64,000 bases of DNA from contig BGZK01000477.1 of the NCBI GenBank assembly GCA_005406025.1, forward strand, positions 248,001 through 312,000, read 5' to 3'. This DNA comes from Eumeta japonica (Eukaryota > Arthropoda > Insecta > Lepidoptera > Psychidae). This document shows, piece by piece, positions 61,400 to 64,000 of the stretch (positions are counted from its first letter, which is position 1; each line of letters begins with the position of its first letter). The notes below the pieces were generated by a model, which did not search any database, was not told where the DNA came from, and saw nothing but the letters and a program-made list of their open reading frames with translations. Made by a program: the position numbers and the translations under genes.

Positions 61400-61660
61400 T
61401 ACGCGATCTCTCTTGTCGCGGGTCAAAAGCGCCGAGAACGAAGCCACGGCACAAAGATATCATCATCGTCGGACCACACGGGCTCCCTGGAAATAAATGA
61501 GATTAATTCTAGAAAAAGGAGGAAGCCCGGCCCGCGGCTCCGTGATTATGGCGTTGAGCAATAACGGCGCTCCACTGAATTTTTGAAGGCGTTTACTTTG
61601 AAAATATTATACCGCCGTAACATATTTTACGTGGGGGCGTTCGCGTAATGAAATATGTAC
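61400..61660. other. CpG-rich patch, candidate regulatory element
   Basis: 'TCTCTTGTCGCGGGTCAAAA', 'AAGCCCGGCCCGCGGCTCCG' and 'ACGTGGGGGCGTTCGCGTAA' in AT-rich surroundings, with a GAGATTAATTCTA site. No supported frame. Confidence 0.3.
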
Positions 61661-62810
61661 GAAGACTGTTTAAAAATTGAGCTCGGGAAATGTTATATTA
61701 AATTATGCTATATGTCCAGGAATCGTTTCTAAGCTTAGTACAAATTTGTAGTATGTTTATAAATAAAAAAAAAGACAAGCGAAATGAACTCACGTGAAAA
61801 CAGTGGATTTATTTGTGATAACTTATAAAAAATATGAGTTTGGACTTAAGAGACTTAATGTTTTCTTTCCTATAGGTTTTACACTAATCCACAAATAAAC
61901 AACTTTATTCTTTTTTTAGATGATGTATCTCTCTGGTTCTCTCTTTATTTATTTTTTTAATTTGCCCTTAACATAAATAATCCTCATTTCAAAATTAAAT
62001 TTTTTCATGTTTGGCTCATAAAAATTCATATGTGTACCAACTTTTCGATTTACTCGTCCACTTTTGAAGCAAATTTACTATGATAAACGGCTAGAAAAAC
62101 ACACGAGTGACCTTATAAGGCTTCCGGTTGCAATTTTTATTTAGATCCCGTAACCCTAAAAACATAATTTAAGTTATTGTTACTCTGTTTTGAGACGTTT
62201 AAGTGTACCGCAAACTAACGTGTATGTTTTTAACTTTTTCTTACGTCATTTTATTAAACGGCTAAGAAGTTTCCAATCAATCAATTATTTATTCAGTTTC
62301 TTACAATATCGAAAAAACTACACAATAGATCTGTGCGTAGGAATCAATATCATAAGTATATTAGTACTAATAGTGCATTAGTTTGTGCTACTGACAAAAC
62401 TATGTCAATTGAATCAAATTTTCTTTAACGCACTGTCTGCAGTGCGCTAAATAATATAAAATATAAAGTAAGAGGATATATTTGCAATCTTTTAATTTCA
62501 GAGTTCGCTTCAAGTGAACTTTTTAAATACTTTGCGCAAGCCCATACGCAATAATTGTAAATTGCTGTCTTTCGGTTCTTAAGCGACACTCATATTTCTA
62601 ATTGTTTTAATATAAAAACCTCATTTTCCGAAAAAAGAAGCTACCATTTTCTTACAAATGCTTCAACTTTTTTTTTATCTATCGTCAGCTAAACTGCGAA
62701 TGGAAAGACTCATTATGCAGCAATTAATTGGCTTTTTCTCTCAGGTCCAAAACAGCATTCCTAGCTTTCATCGCCTGTGACTATTATATATAGTTAATGA
62801 TTGCCTTTCG
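61661..62810. other. AT-rich non-coding stretch
   Basis: Contains a small hairpin CGCACTG/CAGTGCG near 62431-62448. Nothing else recognised. Confidence 0.45.
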
Positions 62811-62815
62811 TTATA

Positions 62816-63974
62816 TTGGGTCGGCAAAAAAGGTTTTCGTATTTAATAATTAAAAAGTTGCAGTAAAATCTCTTTGGTTTTACTGTTTATATCTGGCTAG
62901 TCTTGATACCATTATATACACGACATTTTAAAATACGAAAAATTAAAAGTAAAAACAATGTCTCGCCATTTTTCTATCGTTTTTGTGTCCATCAAAAGAA
63001 TGAATGTAAAGTAGAAATTTGATACATTTTGAAGTTTTATTAAAAAAAAAAGGAACAACGCAACACTAGCTGCATGCCATTTTGGAAAAGTAGAGCGAGC
63101 GGTATATTAGCTATATAGCGGTATATAGTTTCTACTACATAGCTGAATAGCTGGAGATTGACCATAAAACAGTTTCGACTAGTTCGAAAAAACTGTATAT
63201 ACAGAAAAGCTCGATATTTGGGTCCCAAGTCGAGCTCACTGAAAGGTATCAAATGAACCGTATACTCATTTTTGATTCTCTATTGAAACGTAATGAAACC
63301 GAACCGTTTTGGAAAAAATTGATCACTGGTGATAAAAAATTGATTATCTACTACAAGAACGTGAATAAAAATCTTGGTCAAAAGGCTAACAAACTCCACA
63401 GACTATAGCAAAACCCGTATTAACTCGCAATATGTTGATGCTATGTGTATGATGGGATTGGAATGCCATTATTCATTATGATCTGTTACTGTCGGACAAA
63501 ATTATCAATTCGGATCTCTACTACCACCAGTTGATGAAACTTAAGCAAGAAGTAGAGAAAAAACGGCCGAAATTAATCAACAGAAAGGATGTGGTTTTTC
63601 ACCATGATAACGCCAGACACACACATCTTTAGCCTGAATGGCTAAAGTTGTGTGTAACAAATATTGAGGGATCTTGGTTAGGAAGTTTTATTGTATCCAC
63701 CATATAGCCCGGACCTTGTACCCTCAGACTTTCTCCTATTTCCGTCTCTTCAGAATTCTTTAGATAGTGTTAGGTTAACATCAATAGAGGACTGTCGAAA
63801 TGATTTGTCGCAGTTTTTTGAACAAAGGCTTCAAAATATCTACAGCAATGAGTTTATGTCACTATCTACAAAATGACAACAAGTTGTTGAACAATATATA
63901 CATGTAAATAACATATGATGAAAAATTATCTTGGATTTGCATATAAAATACGAAAAAAAAATTTCCTCCGACGT
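62816..63974 (+). mobile_element. mariner copy M4, near full length
   Basis: Ends TTGGGTCGGCAAAAAAGGTT (62816 on, after TA) and the inverted AAATTTCCTCCGACGT before TA at about 63975. About 1.16 kb, slightly shorter than M3 without its insertion. The order of segments matches M1-M3 but on the opposite strand. Confidence 0.9.
62971..63886 (+). pseudogene. mariner transposase of M4, D34D-type, broken
   Basis: The transposase cuts the element out and reinserts it at TA. Readable pieces: a TGDKKL segment near 63330 (the first catalytic Asp box, usually TGDEKW); HHDNAR at 63600-63617 with the second Asp codon at 63606; and YPPYSPDLVPSDF beginning at 63694 with the third Asp codon at 63712. The last two codons are 106 bases apart; a D-34-residue-D spacing needs 105, so there is a one-base shift between them. 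Stops also interrupt the frame near 63632. The C-terminal frame 63691-63876 (LSQFFEQRLQNIYSNEFMSLSTK) is clean. The N-terminal DNA-binding part is reduced. Confidence 0.85.
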
Positions 63975-64000
63975 TATATCATCCAATGATACTACTCTAC

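Noticed and set aside
1..64000. CRISPR arrays, operons, plasmid or phage features
   Set aside because: No regularly spaced repeats with unique spacers and no prokaryotic gene organisation; introns and insect-type transposons show a eukaryotic origin.

Overview
The window is eukaryotic nuclear DNA, almost certainly from an insect and most likely a moth or butterfly (Lepidoptera). It is strongly AT-rich and has spliced genes. It carries several dispersed repeats that I recognise from lepidopteran genomes: a repeat ending in a motif close to 'CCGACTCGCACTTGGCC', a RTE-type LINE tail with 'CACTGCTGG(A/G)CAT' and a trailing (ATG)n, and a SINE-like family with 'CATGGGCGG'. There is no operon structure, CRISPR array, rRNA or convincing tRNA gene. 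The assignment to Lepidoptera rests on recognition of these repeats, not on a search.

Left edge (1-2268, minus strand): the only recognisable host gene, the 5' part of a CYP3-clan cytochrome P450. Two exons are visible (about 2258/2268-2104 and 493-293), joined by a phase-0 intron. The rest of the gene lies beyond position 1. The first exon has no in-frame ATG.

Middle and right (about 2.3-64 kb): a gene-poor region dominated by dead transposons. From left to right these are: a block of degenerate long repeats (6.7-8.4 kb); a decayed CR1/Jockey-type LINE (9.95-16.2 kb) split by a nearly intact ZMYM-type hAT transposon (12579-16108) with a perfect 8-bp target duplication; lepidopteran dispersed repeats (16.3-16.9, 18.9-19.3, 21.0-21.4, 51.2-51.6, 52.5-52.7 kb); four related mariner copies (23.8, 38.5-40.3, 53.3-57.4 and 62.8-64.0 kb), one of them split by a second hAT-like element (54074-56838); an RNase H-bearing LINE fragment (48.1-49.9 kb, minus); three same-strand SINE-like copies (32.2, 34.8, 45.0 kb); and a young 105-bp-arm foldback (42.6-42.9 kb).

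Scattered through this desert are about ten short, GC- and CpG-rich islands with no convincing reading frame. They stand out sharply from the AT-rich background and are the best candidates for conserved regulatory elements or unannotated 5' exons. Two places (near 6000 and 25441) carry splice-like signals next to GC-rich sequence. I saw no clear new multi-gene system. The items most worth checking are the P450 with its missing or split start codon, the nested transposons, the foldback, the helically phased 21-bp repeat at 37241, and the GC-rich islands.
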